Below are positions 18,127 through 26,939 of a stretch of DNA of 50,013 nucleotides, piece after piece. Every line of letters begins with the position of its first letter. Positions within the stretch are counted from its first letter, which is position 1. Position numbers and translations under genes: made by a program. A model generated the notes under the pieces. The model was not told the DNA's origin, searched no databases, and was given only the letters and a program-made list of their open reading frames with translations. The stretch comes from an uncultured Clostridia bacterium (lineage in GTDB: Bacteria > Bacillota > Clostridia > Peptostreptococcales > Anaerovoracaceae): assembly GCA_938045615.1 (NCBI GenBank), contig CALIBC010000145.1:1-50013 (forward strand). Direction: 5' to 3'.

Positions 18127-19314
18127 ATGGCGAAAAAGCAGGATTTTCAAGATTTCAAAGTGCTAAAAGGCGGCCTTTCCGACATCTCAACCCCAACGGG
18201 AGAACGTTTCACGTCCGCATGGGTCACCAATACAAGACTTATGGGCGTTGTTTGTCTCTATATATTCTGGAGCACTCACAGCCGTGAGTTTCACCAGTAC
18301 TTTTATTTTGATGCGGAGGAGTACGGCTTCGACCGCTATGAATCATACAGGTGCCCACGCGGCTCTGCAGGGGAGGACTTACAACGGATTGAGGCCTCAC
18401 TGACAGGTGGACTGGGCGGAGAAAAGGTTTCGATATCATTTCCTGAAGCAGTATGCTTGATAAGCGAATTTGTTAGATACAACAAAACGCATAAAATTCC
18501 TTTGCCCGACAACTTGGGCGACTTCGGCTTTCTTCTAGCCCTTAAACCCACGCTCAACGAAGATGCTGTGCAAAAGCTCTTTGCCAAATCATGCGTTGAA
18601 CTTGTAAATCACAATTCGCTTGCAAATTACTTTCTGATGCGTTGCATAGCCCGAGATTTCGTCGCCTCGTCCTTTCTTGCGCATCCTGGAATCGACGTCG
18701 ATATTTTCCCCGATTTTCCTCCCGGAACGCTGTATGTCAACGAGGTCAAAATTTGCAAAGACAGAGAATCCGTGGACTGCAGATCGCTTGTCGAGGTCGG
18801 TGGCAAGTATTATGTCATAATGAGCCACATCAAGATCGCAGGCATGAAAATCTCGGGTTATGAATGCGTATCCATGCTCGCAATCACTGAAAAAGAAGCG
18901 TATCTGCAACTCTCACACTCAGAGTTTATCACCGTTTACTCTTTCAGCGGCGATATGGATGACTTTTCCGACTCAAAAATGCGGCTGCTGAACACCGCAA
19001 CGGTACATGAGGAACACGGCGGCAAAACCTTTATGATCTACCATCCGAACAACAGTCACGTGGATCTGCCGAATTATTATTTGTACAACGACCTGCTTGG
19101 TATATATCATATAGAAGAGAGCGGCGAACTTCTAATCGCATCCCCCACTCTGCGAGGAATCAGGAAGCTTGAGCTGAACCTAAATATTTCACGGCTGAAG
19201 CCGATGCTAAAAACAAACGCCGGCTTTGAATTCAATGAACCTGTGCTACTGCAGTATTTGGAGAGTGATTTTACAAGTTTTCTGTCGTTTATAGACGCGA
19301 TAAAGGCGGACTAA
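18127..19314 (+). CDS. Protein of unknown function, 395 residues
   Basis: I do not recognise this family. The start ATG at 18127 has AAGGAGG five bases upstream; a TTG just before it is not needed. The product is soluble, mildly acidic, without signal peptide or clear membrane segment. It has a mixed alpha/beta look: a helical section around residues 110-175, then a strand-rich second half (GGKYYVIMSHIKIAG, EFITVYSFSGD, KTFMIYHPNNS). No nucleotide-binding or metal motif stands out. It has a near-consensus promoter divergent from metK and is followed, after a DnaA-box-rich gap, by alaX on the same strand. The codon pattern looks like that of neighbours, so it is probably a real, expressed gene. 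Confidence 0.8.
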   Translation: MAKKQDFQDFKVLKGGLSDISTPTGERFTSAWVTNTRLMGVVCLYIFWSTHSREFHQYFYFDAEEYGFDRYESYRCPRGSAGEDLQRIEASLTGGLGGEKVSISFPEAVCLISEFVRYNKTHKIPLPDNLGDFGFLLALKPTLNEDAVQKLFAKSCVELVNHNSLANYFLMRCIARDFVASSFLAHPGIDVDIFPDFPPGTLYVNEVKICKDRESVDCRSLVEVGGKYYVIMSHIKIAGMKISGYECVSMLAITEKEAYLQLSHSEFITVYSFSGDMDDFSDSKMRLLNTATVHEEHGGKTFMIYHPNNSHVDLPNYYLYNDLLGIYHIEESGELLIASPTLRGIRKLELNLNISRLKPMLKTNAGFEFNEPVLLQYLESDFTSFLSFIDAIKAD

Positions 19315-19438
19315 TCATTGAATTGGATATTCATTTTTTGAAGCACCCTTCTCCGGTGTTTTATGTAAACCAATGTTCGCATCTCACCACAGCTTTGTCA
19401 ACATTCCGCAAGTCGCATATTCAAGCCTGTCGATCGAC

Positions 19439-19571
19439 TTTTCCACAGGAAGTCCGTAAATTGTATACAAAGTTGTCCACATCAACCTGTGGATAATTTC
19501 AATCCCCTGACTTCCTGATATTGCAAGGGTGAGCAGTATTTTTTACCTTTGTCAATAGGATTTTATCCACA
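19439..19571. other. Cluster of four DnaA boxes beside an AT-rich stretch
   Basis: Matches to TTATCCACA lie at 19439-19447 (TTTTCCACA), 19473-19481 (TTGTCCACA), 19488-19496 (minus strand, perfect) and 19563-19571 (perfect). The second and third face each other six bases apart. A strongly AT-rich run (about 19560-19608) follows the last box. The 300-bp gap between 19315 and 19617 otherwise holds a weak hairpin near 19348 (CACC/GGTG then TTTTA) that may end the upstream transcript. Confidence 0.65.
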
Positions 19572-19617
19572 TATTTTGTTCTGTTATTTTTTATTATTTT
19601 ATGTTTTGGAGGCCATG

Positions 19618-21021
19618 ATGATAACTAAGAGAATTTATCGGGAAAGACCGTACTCTTCTACCCTTACAACAAGCGTCCTATCTATAAATTACGATGGAGA
19701 AAATGCAAAAATGATAACCGGGGAAACAATTTTTTTCCCGACAGGAGGCGGTCAAAGCTGCGACAGAGGTTCCATCTCCTTTGGCGGAAATAAAGCCGAA
19801 GTTTTGGATGTTTATGAAGAAAATGGCGAAATCGTCCACGTAATTTCCAAAGCCGATGCCCAAGCCCTGATTAAAAGTGCGTCCGAAATCGGGGAAAAGT
19901 CCGACGAAATTCAGGTGCGAATGCTGATCGATTGGAACCACCGTTTCGAGAACATGCAAAGGCACTGCGGCGAGCATATACTTTCCGGCGCTATATATAG
20001 GCTGTTCGGCGGCATCAACAAAGGTTTTCACATGGGAGAAGATTGTATTAGCATCGATATTTCATTTGATGATGAAACGGCCGGTCAAAAAGCAACCGAC
20101 GCATGGGGAGCAAGATTGCATGAAAAGAATAAATACCGCAAAATAACATGGGAAATGGCCGAAATGGCCGAAATGGCGGCCAACAGTGTAATATGGCGCG
20201 ATGCCCCCATATGCGTTGATCATTTTGAATCAAAAGAGGAAGCCGAGAAGCTTAACCTCCGAAAAAAATTGACGCTCGAGACGGATATCTCGATAGTGAC
20301 AATAGGCGATCCGTCCTCACCCGACGACTGCGTGGCCTGCTGCGGCACACATCCATCGTCGGCAGGTCAGGTTGGCCTGATAAAAATATACAAGATCGAA
20401 CCTAACAAGGGGATGTCTCGCATCCACTTCGAGGCCGGAAAACGTGCTTTCATGCAATACCGGAGCCGCCTAAATACGCTCTATGACATAAGCCTTAAAC
20501 TATCCACGGGCTATGATAGTGTAAATGAAAAATACGATGCGGCGATGAATCATATGGACGAGCTGCGCTCACAGCTGAATCATTTCAGATCCCTTGCGAT
20601 AGATTCTGAAGCCGAAGATGCCATAGGTGGTATGCATGACGGCATGGTTCGCAGGTATGAAAATTTCTCCGTTGACGACCTGCTAAACCTCGGAAAAAAG
20701 ATAGCTCCGTCCGTCAAAGGGATTATAGCTCTGGTGGATTCAAACTCAAATACCGTCCTGCTGCTCTCAAACCACGATTGTGGCGCTGCCTGCGCAGGCT
20801 CTTGCACCGGCGCAGGCCCTCGCATCGCCTCAGATCCTCGAACCGCCTCAGACGCAGAAAATTCCGCCGGACGCCTTTCTCCGGGAACGGACTGTGGCAA
20901 AATCATAAAAACAATAGGCGCATCTTTCGGCGGCAAAGGCGGAGGTAAAAGGAATGCCGGCCGTGTGTTTTTTGCCGATAAAAACAGAATGGAAGAATTC
21001 CTCTCCGCTGTGTTTGGCTGA
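19618..21021 (+). CDS. Alanyl-tRNA editing protein, AlaX-L type
   Basis: Free-standing AlaX proteins hydrolyse mischarged Ser- or Gly-tRNA(Ala). The N-terminal half resembles the small barrel domain of alanyl-tRNA synthetase (PTGGGQ near residue 40). Metal-binding HCGEH is at residues 116-120, and the partner CCGTH motif lies near residue 241. The C-terminal DHHA1-like domain ends with GGKGGGKRNAGR. Of two adjacent ATGs after TGGAGG, the second (19618) is chosen for its five-base spacing; 19615 is equally in frame. Residues about 389-428 are a low-complexity Ala/Gly/Ser/Cys-rich insertion unusual for the family. The 467-residue length is otherwise normal for the long form. Confidence 0.9.
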   Translation: MITKRIYRERPYSSTLTTSVLSINYDGENAKMITGETIFFPTGGGQSCDRGSISFGGNKAEVLDVYEENGEIVHVISKADAQALIKSASEIGEKSDEIQVRMLIDWNHRFENMQRHCGEHILSGAIYRLFGGINKGFHMGEDCISIDISFDDETAGQKATDAWGARLHEKNKYRKITWEMAEMAEMAANSVIWRDAPICVDHFESKEEAEKLNLRKKLTLETDISIVTIGDPSSPDDCVACCGTHPSSAGQVGLIKIYKIEPNKGMSRIHFEAGKRAFMQYRSRLNTLYDISLKLSTGYDSVNEKYDAAMNHMDELRSQLNHFRSLAIDSEAEDAIGGMHDGMVRRYENFSVDDLLNLGKKIAPSVKGIIALVDSNSNTVLLLSNHDCGAACAGSCTGAGPRIASDPRTASDAENSAGRLSPGTDCGKIIKTIGASFGGKGGGKRNAGRVFFADKNRMEEFLSAVFG

Positions 21022-21080
21022 CACTTTTGCCGCCGGCAAACGAAAATATTGAGCCGACACTTTTTAACGGCGGCAAATGG

Positions 21081-21128
21081 AAAAGAGCCTTGCGCAGCCG
21101 GTACACCGGTAGCGCAAAGCTCTTTTTT
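21081..21128. terminator. Bidirectional intrinsic terminator between alaX and the CoA-transferase genes
   Basis: A long hairpin has paired blocks AAAGAGC/GCTCTTT, TTGCGC/GCGCAA and CCGGT/ACCGG. It is followed by TTTTTT on the plus strand and TTTT on the minus strand. It can end both alaX and the lysine operon. Confidence 0.85.
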
Positions 21129-21246
21129 CTGTTTTGACTTTTTTCGCATGTTCTCACGTTGTGTTTTCTCGCATGCCTTGAGACTTTGTTTTTTGTCCTA
21201 CGGTTCCGGTTTTCCGCATGTCATCACGCAGGAAAGTTTTTCGATA

Positions 21247-21903
21247 TCAGTCCTCCATAGGCTTGAGATTGTCCGCAAATATGAGTTTGCAGCCTGTGGC
21301 TTCCTGAATCTCTTCCTTTGTGAAGTCCGGATGCAATTCAGTTACCACAAGACCCTCCGGTCTTACTTCCATAACTCCCATCTCCGTGACTATGAGATCC
21401 ACAACCTTTTCCGCAGTAAGTGGCAGAGTGCACTTCTCAAGAATCTTGTGATTACCTTTCTGAGTATGTGTCATGGCGATTATAACTTTTTTCGCTCCGA
21501 CAACAAGATCCATCGCGCCGCCCATGCCCGCAACTTTCTTTCCCGGAATAATCCAGTTTGCAAGGTCTCCGTTAGGTGCAACCTGCATAGCTCCAAGAAC
21601 GGTGGCATCCACGTGTCCGCCGCGAATGATCCCAAAACTGTCCGCCGCATCAAAATATTTGACCCTGTCAACGGTCTTTACATATGTACCGCCTGAGTCG
21701 ATGACATCCACGTCGACTTCAGCCTCTTCCGTAACGGGACCGGCAAGGCCGGCAAATCCGTTCTCCGAGTGAAGCGTCACTATTACATCATCGGGGATAA
21801 ACTGAGGTACCATGGTAGGTAAACCGATTCCAAGGTTTACAACGTCCCCGTTATGCATCTCTTTTGCTACTCTCTTTGCGATTCTGCTTTTTATATCTGC
21901 CAT
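21247..21903 (-). CDS. atoA: Acetoacetate CoA-transferase, subunit B
   Basis: This is the beta subunit of a family I 3-oxoacid CoA-transferase (AtoA/CtfB/ScoB), 218 residues. The catalytic glutamate lies in the SENG motif near residue 47 (LHSENGFAGLAGP), and the GGHVDATVLGAMQ segment is intact. In lysine fermentation this enzyme moves CoA from butyryl- or acetyl-CoA to the acetoacetate released by Kce. That role is inferred from its place at the end of the kam operon. GGAAGGAG precedes the ATG at 21903, and the gene overlaps the subunit A gene by 13 bases, so the subunits should be made together. Confidence 0.95.
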   Translation of the reverse strand: MADIKSRIAKRVAKEMHNGDVVNLGIGLPTMVPQFIPDDVIVTLHSENGFAGLAGPVTEEAEVDVDVIDSGGTYVKTVDRVKYFDAADSFGIIRGGHVDATVLGAMQVAPNGDLANWIIPGKKVAGMGGAMDLVVGAKKVIIAMTHTQKGNHKILEKCTLPLTAEKVVDLIVTEMGVMEVRPEGLVVTELHPDFTKEEIQEATGCKLIFADNLKPMED

Positions 21904-22613
21904 TTCGGTTCTCCTTCCACTACATTATCCACAAGAACTCCAGCTATCTCGAAGGTATCGGGATCGACTTCTTTTATGTCCACAAGTCTTTCGGTTGCAA
22001 CAACGACGTGATCGGCCGCGCCCGCCATGGTGTAGTTGAATGTCTTGGTTGCTTTTGAACAAGCAAAGTTTCCGAATGTATCGCATATGGAAGCCCTGCA
22101 GAAAGCGTAATCGGCGCGTAGCGGTCTCTCCAGAAGATATTTCACCCCGTCGACTTCCAGCGTGATCTTGTCACGTCCCAGCTCATCCTTTTCCGTCTCC
22201 ATAGGAGTACCTATTCCGGTCGGTGTAAGAACTCCGCCAAGTCCGTAATTTGCGGCTCTTATCTTTTCAGCCAGAGTTCCCTGAGGAACCAGAGTGTACT
22301 TGAGGCTTCCGTCGGCAAACTGTTCGTTGAGCCTTGGGTTTACTCCCAAATGTGAAGCGATAATGTGATCCACCATATGGTGCTCAAGCAATTTTCCTAT
22401 TCCTCTCGGTGTTTTTCCCGGGAAGTTGGCCGGCTGTCCCTCTGCCAAACCTCCGTCATTGCCTATAACTGTAAGGTGCTTGACACCTTTTCTTACAAGA
22501 GCGTCCATCAGTATCTCGGGGGAACCTGTTCCCAGGAATCCTCCCACCATAATGGTCATGCCGTCTTCAACGCCTGCTACCGCCTGATCGGCGGTAATTA
22601 CCTTGTTAATCAT
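21891..22613 (-). CDS. atoD: Acetoacetate CoA-transferase, subunit A
   Basis: This is the alpha subunit of the same CoA-transferase, about 240 residues. It has the GGFLGTGSPE loop near the N terminus and the GRGIGK-like PRGIGKLLEHH and GGVLTPTGIGT segments typical of CtfA/AtoD. ATG at 22613 (product begins MINKVI) is chosen because AAAGG lies about 8 bases upstream; ATG at 22619 and GTG at 22622 are also in frame. It follows kamE by 113 bp with no terminator seen and overlaps subunit B. Confidence 0.95.
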   Translation of the reverse strand: MINKVITADQAVAGVEDGMTIMVGGFLGTGSPEILMDALVRKGVKHLTVIGNDGGLAEGQPANFPGKTPRGIGKLLEHHMVDHIIASHLGVNPRLNEQFADGSLKYTLVPQGTLAEKIRAANYGLGGVLTPTGIGTPMETEKDELGRDKITLEVDGVKYLLERPLRADYAFCRASICDTFGNFACSKATKTFNYTMAGAADHVVVATERLVDIKEVDPDTFEIAGVLVDNVVEGEPKWQI

Positions 22614-22726
22614 TTTCATCACCTTTCTGTAATACTTTTATATGATAAGGATCCGGCAACAGAGTTTGTCAGACCCGATATCTACCGTAAGTTCAGATAT
22701 ATTCGGATACATCCGGCGACATATTG

Positions 22727-23521
22727 TCAGCGATCCTCAATTTTAGGTTTCTTCTGCCATCCGCGCTTCTGAACCTCCTGCATGATGTAGGACATAACAT
22801 GCTCGGCGTATTTTCCCGGACCAAAGCCGGCATCATAACCCAGTTCCTGAGCAAGCTCGTGGGAAATTCTCGGTCCGCCGCATGTGAGGATAACCTTTTC
22901 TCTGAGTCCTTCCGCCTCAAGCAGCTCAACCATTTTGGTGAGGTTCATGATATGAATATCCTTCTGTGTTACGGTCTGCGAAACCAAGATGGCGTCCGCA
23001 TTCACTTCCTTGGCCTTTGCGATGAGTTCTTCGCAAGGAACCTGCGAACCCATGTTGTAAGGAACGACGTTCTTGAATCTCTCAAGACCAAAGTGTCCGT
23101 GAAAACCTTTCATCTGAATGATGGCGTCGATACCTACCGTGTGAGCGTCCGACTCAATGGAAGCCCCCACCACTACTATGTCTCTGCCGATGTTTTCGCC
23201 GATCCAGTCGCCGCACTCAACCCTGTCCATCACGTTACCCTCAACCTTAGGCACGTGAATCGCCGTGTAATCTATAGTCTGCTGCGCAGAGCCGTATACA
23301 ACAAAGAAAGTGTATCCCGGCGCAAGTTCATGGTAGTAGGTCACATTAGGCTCATCAAAACCCATTTTCTTTACATACTGCTTGGCGCACTCTTCCGCTT
23401 CTTCACCATAAGGAACGGGAAGTGTGAAAGCCATTTCTACTTTACCGTCGTTCAAAGTGTCGCCGTAAGGCTTAACTTTCGTCAAATCTGCGGTAGTTAC
23501 TGCTGTTTTATTTTCTGACAT
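22727..23521 (-). CDS. kamE: Lysine 5,6-aminomutase, beta subunit (B12-binding)
   Basis: KamE and KamD together move the terminal amino group of D-lysine or beta-lysine, using adenosylcobalamin and pyridoxal phosphate. The 264-residue product has a Rossmann-type B12-binding domain. The SDAHTVG motif places His127 as the cobalt ligand, and Lys138 lies 11 residues later. The characterised clostridial enzyme has its cobalt-ligand histidine and PLP lysine at the same spacing (133 and 144), so both catalytic anchors are present. Start ATG at 23521 follows AAGGAGGG; a longer reading to 23584 overlaps kamD without a ribosome site. It lies 13 bp after kamD. Confidence 0.96.
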   Translation of the reverse strand: MSENKTAVTTADLTKVKPYGDTLNDGKVEMAFTLPVPYGEEAEECAKQYVKKMGFDEPNVTYYHELAPGYTFFVVYGSAQQTIDYTAIHVPKVEGNVMDRVECGDWIGENIGRDIVVVGASIESDAHTVGIDAIIQMKGFHGHFGLERFKNVVPYNMGSQVPCEELIAKAKEVNADAILVSQTVTQKDIHIMNLTKMVELLEAEGLREKVILTCGGPRISHELAQELGYDAGFGPGKYAEHVMSYIMQEVQKRGWQKKPKIEDR

Positions 23522-23534
23522 CGAAATTCCCTCC

Positions 23535-25088
23535 TTATTTATGATCCATGAAAAGTTCTGTGAACGGATTGAAATAGTTTTCACCTCTTGTGGTTACACC
23601 CTCAAGACCGTGTCCACCGTCAAACGGACGCTTGACACCACCGAATTTGCCTTTTTGGATTGTCTCAAAGAGTCCTTCCTCTTCAACCTCGGCCAGCAGT
23701 GCGTCGGCCTTGCCGAGCACTTCCTGCGCGCGGCTCTGGATTATACCGTCCTTTTTGAACTCAACTTCTTCACCGATATGTTTGCAGTTATTGAAAATGT
23801 ACTGTGCATTTTCAATGGAGAGATATCTGTCATGCATGTGCGGAGTATGAATAGCCTCCGTGAGCATTCCCTGCAAAAGCAGTGACTGACTTGACCAGAT
23901 CGCAACCAAATTGAACAAAGCATCCTGTATATGCCCCATGAAAATATTACCCGTCATGAATTTTGTCGGAGGCATGTACTTAAGCCTTGCTTTAGGGAAT
24001 ATCTCTCTTGCCATGATAGCCTGTGAAAGCTCAAGCAAGAACCCGTCCTCGGTTTTCGGATCCATCTCAAATGCGTGCCCCAGACCCATCTGTTCTTCAG
24101 GAATGTTCGCAAGCACGGCAAACTGTTCGTTGATGAACTGCGATGCGGTTACCGTATGAGCGGCTTCAACGGCATCGTCGGTGGTCAGGTAGTTGTCTTC
24201 ACCGGAGTTGAATATAATGCCGCAGTATCCGATTATGACTCTTGACATGAACTGATCCACAAGCGTTCTCTGCATGTTGATATCTCTGAAAAGTATACCG
24301 TAAATAGCATCGTTGAGCATAACATCAAGTCTCTCAAGCGCTCCCATTGCCGCAATTTCCGGCATACACATTCCCGAAGAGTAGTTGCACAGCCTTATGT
24401 ATCTTCCTACTTCTTCGCCCACTTCATCAAGAGCTTTTCTCATTATCCTGAAGTTTTCCTGAGTTGCGTATGTTCCTCCGAATCCCTCGGTTGTGGCACC
24501 GTAAGGCACGTAATCAAGAAGCGACTGCGCCGTCGTTCTTATTACCGCGATAATGTCAGCGCCCTGTCTTGCGGCAGCCTGCGCCTGCACCACGTCCTCA
24601 TAGATGTTACCCGTGGCAACGATAACATAGAGGAACGGTTCAGGTCCTGAACCTATGGTGTCAAGATATTCCTGCCGCTTCGCCTTCTGCTCGTCGATAC
24701 GATCAAAAGTCTTTTTGATCGACGGCTTCAGTGCTTCTGCAGCCTCTTCCATAGAGCATGTCGGGAGTTTCAGCACATCCAACTTGCCCTGCGACATCTC
24801 CTCAGCGATAGTCTGAGGATCTTTTCCCGTCTGGACGATGGCATTTCCGATCCAGTACGCGACACCCGTTGAAAGGGCTCCCGCATCCTTGATCTGATCG
24901 ACCACCACATTCGGAAGCGGATTGTCCACATCGTCCACTCCGTCAATGCCCAGCAACCTCAAGATCGTTCTCTCAGTGGACACGGTCGTGTGTCTTTCAA
25001 TGAATTCCTGCATATCTTTTGCGATATTTCTTGCATGATTCCTTGCACTTTCAACAACCTTAAAGTCAAGATTTAATTTGCTTTTCAT
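23535..25088 (-). CDS. kamD: Lysine 5,6-aminomutase, alpha subunit
   Basis: This is the 517-residue large subunit, forming the TIM barrel that holds substrate and the adenosyl group. The length and segments such as VIVATGNIYEDVVQAQAAA and YVPYGATTEGFGGTYATQ match lysine 5,6-aminomutase alpha subunits. It carries out the second step of lysine fermentation, giving 3,5-diaminohexanoate from beta-lysine. ATG at 25088 follows AAGGAG at seven bases. Its first 23 bases overlap the end of kamC, pointing to coupled translation of the reactivase and its client enzyme. Confidence 0.97.
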   Translation of the reverse strand: MKSKLNLDFKVVESARNHARNIAKDMQEFIERHTTVSTERTILRLLGIDGVDDVDNPLPNVVVDQIKDAGALSTGVAYWIGNAIVQTGKDPQTIAEEMSQGKLDVLKLPTCSMEEAAEALKPSIKKTFDRIDEQKAKRQEYLDTIGSGPEPFLYVIVATGNIYEDVVQAQAAARQGADIIAVIRTTAQSLLDYVPYGATTEGFGGTYATQENFRIMRKALDEVGEEVGRYIRLCNYSSGMCMPEIAAMGALERLDVMLNDAIYGILFRDINMQRTLVDQFMSRVIIGYCGIIFNSGEDNYLTTDDAVEAAHTVTASQFINEQFAVLANIPEEQMGLGHAFEMDPKTEDGFLLELSQAIMAREIFPKARLKYMPPTKFMTGNIFMGHIQDALFNLVAIWSSQSLLLQGMLTEAIHTPHMHDRYLSIENAQYIFNNCKHIGEEVEFKKDGIIQSRAQEVLGKADALLAEVEEEGLFETIQKGKFGGVKRPFDGGHGLEGVTTRGENYFNPFTELFMDHK

Positions 25089-26937
25089 CTTTTTTCTCCT
25101 TATAGATATATTTTTTCGCCCCGTCTATTATCTCCGTGCCGATTCCCAGCATTTTGGCAATGTTCAGAGCATCCTTAGGAACCTCTCCATTTTTTTCTAC
25201 TCTACACAGTCTGTAGTCCATGTATTTCGATATTATATTTATCCTGTCACGACGTTTCGCATACTTTATTTCTCTGTCCAGAAGCGTGAAGTCCGCGTCC
25301 GCAAGACCACGTACCTGCATATTTATTACGCCCTCCGCCTCTGTCACAGTTTCAAAGTGCGTCGTTATCAGGGAAATATACGGTTTTGACATCAAATAAT
25401 CCACGATCGCTTTGGTCAGCGCCAAGCCCTCCACGGGATTTGTACCGCTTGCAATCTCATCTATCAGTATCACGGAGCGATCTGTGCCGTGATCCAATAT
25501 CTCCTTGAGTTCTTCCATCTCTGAACCGAACGACGACAACCCGCGTTCAACAGATTGACTGTCCCCTATGAGTATCTGCATGTAATTTGAAAGCCCTACC
25601 GCAGCTTCCTCAGCCGGAACAAAGAATCCGTACTGGGTCATGATCGCAATCTGTCCGGCAAGTTTAAGCGAAATAGTCTTGCCGCCCATGTTTGCTCCTG
25701 TGATACAGGTCACCCCGTCTTTCAGCGAAAGTGAAATAGGACAATATTCCTTACCCTTTGATTTCAAAATCTCTTCCACCTGCAGGTTTCGCCCATTTTT
25801 GAATTCCACCCTGTGCTCATCCACAATTTGCGGTTTCACAAGTTTTCTTTTGATCGCGTAAAGCCCTCGGGCAAGTGCAAACTCAAGCGCCCCCATTGTT
25901 TGACAATTTTTCAGCAGCACGCTTCTATATTTTGAGATCTTCCGCGAAAGAATCTCTGTTATACGTTCTTCTTCGGCTTCTATCTTCAAATTGAGTTCTT
26001 CCATATCCGCCGTGTACTTAAAGATCTCTTCATCCGGCTTCAGTTTGAACGTGACGCTCATATAATCCTGATCGACTTCCTCAAGCTGCTCAAGTGCCTT
26101 TATCTTTTCAAAATCCGGGTGGGATCTTGCCACCACTATGTCAAACTTGGGGGTCAGTTGAACCCCATGCTCTTTTCGCAGTCTTTCTCTCGACTTTTTC
26201 TGCACACGCCGTATCTCAAGTTCAAATTCTCTTTTCTTTTTCCTGTACAGTGCAAGGAGATCACTGAACTCATCATATATGTAAAATGTGTTCATCCTAT
26301 CTCCGCGCGGATCGAGAATATCCAGCAGTTCTTCAGTGTCCTCAAGTAAATACTCTTCCGGGATGTGTGCCTCGTCCTTTACCGGCGGAACATTTTGCTT
26401 TGTTTCACCGTAACTTCCGCTCACACCGTTTGCAGGCATTGAGACGTCCTCCCCGTCTTTTGCTTCGGCCCCGTGGCTGCCTGTGGCAGCTTGTTCCGAT
26501 TCTCCGACCGTGCGACTTTCCTTGAACTCTTGCACACATCCGCAAGCGGGATCGTAGTCTCCCTGTTCTTTGTCTCTTGTCAGCTTCAGGATCTGACGCA
26601 TCTGCAAAAGCAGTGACTTTATCTCAAATATCTCAACCACGGAAAGCGTATTGTTTTCGCTTCTTTCTATGGTCTTGGTGGAATCCTTGAGTTCCATGAA
26701 TATCTCCAGAATTTTGTTTTTCAGATGCGGATAATTCACGATAAAACCGATCACATTCTCAACTCTGTCAAGTTCCCGCCGTAATGAGTCCTCATCCCCG
26801 GGGAAAAACGGTTTCATGTCTTTCATGCTCTTTTTTCCGAATGGTGAGATGATATCCATCTTCAGCATCACATAATCCAGCCCGGTTTCTTTTCTGGTCT
26901 TTACGTTAGCCAGTCTCCTGTTCACTCCGTTCTGCAT
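25066..26937 (-). CDS. kamC: Lysine 5,6-aminomutase reactivase ATPase, MutS-like
   Basis: This is a MutS-family ATPase (about 623 residues) not built for mismatch repair: no mismatch-recognition domain is visible. The C-terminal ATPase has Walker A GANMGGKT (residues 414-421), Walker B SVILIDEIASGT and the TTHFE switch. Proteins of this type sit beside B12-dependent aminomutases and are annotated as reactivases that, with KamB, restore inactivated KamDE; that is family knowledge, not visible here. Start ATG at 26937 has GAGG eight bases upstream; GTG at 26943 is an alternative overlapping the kamB stop. Residues about 130-185 are a low-complexity Gly/Ser/Glu/Ala-rich insertion. Confidence 0.9.
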   Translation of the reverse strand: MQNGVNRRLANVKTRKETGLDYVMLKMDIISPFGKKSMKDMKPFFPGDEDSLRRELDRVENVIGFIVNYPHLKNKILEIFMELKDSTKTIERSENNTLSVVEIFEIKSLLLQMRQILKLTRDKEQGDYDPACGCVQEFKESRTVGESEQAATGSHGAEAKDGEDVSMPANGVSGSYGETKQNVPPVKDEAHIPEEYLLEDTEELLDILDPRGDRMNTFYIYDEFSDLLALYRKKKREFELEIRRVQKKSRERLRKEHGVQLTPKFDIVVARSHPDFEKIKALEQLEEVDQDYMSVTFKLKPDEEIFKYTADMEELNLKIEAEEERITEILSRKISKYRSVLLKNCQTMGALEFALARGLYAIKRKLVKPQIVDEHRVEFKNGRNLQVEEILKSKGKEYCPISLSLKDGVTCITGANMGGKTISLKLAGQIAIMTQYGFFVPAEEAAVGLSNYMQILIGDSQSVERGLSSFGSEMEELKEILDHGTDRSVILIDEIASGTNPVEGLALTKAIVDYLMSKPYISLITTHFETVTEAEGVINMQVRGLADADFTLLDREIKYAKRRDRINIISKYMDYRLCRVEKNGEVPKDALNIAKMLGIGTEIIDGAKKYIYKEKKDEKQIKS

Positions 26938-26939
26938 AC

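Noticed and set aside
19315..19617. Chromosomal origin of replication as a firm call
   Set aside because: DnaA boxes and an AT-rich run are present, but there is no dnaA/dnaN and no strand switch, so only a DnaA-box cluster is reported.
25066..26937. DNA mismatch repair MutS2
   Set aside because: Only the ATPase part resembles MutS; there is no Smr or mismatch-binding domain, and the gene is embedded between kamB and kamD.
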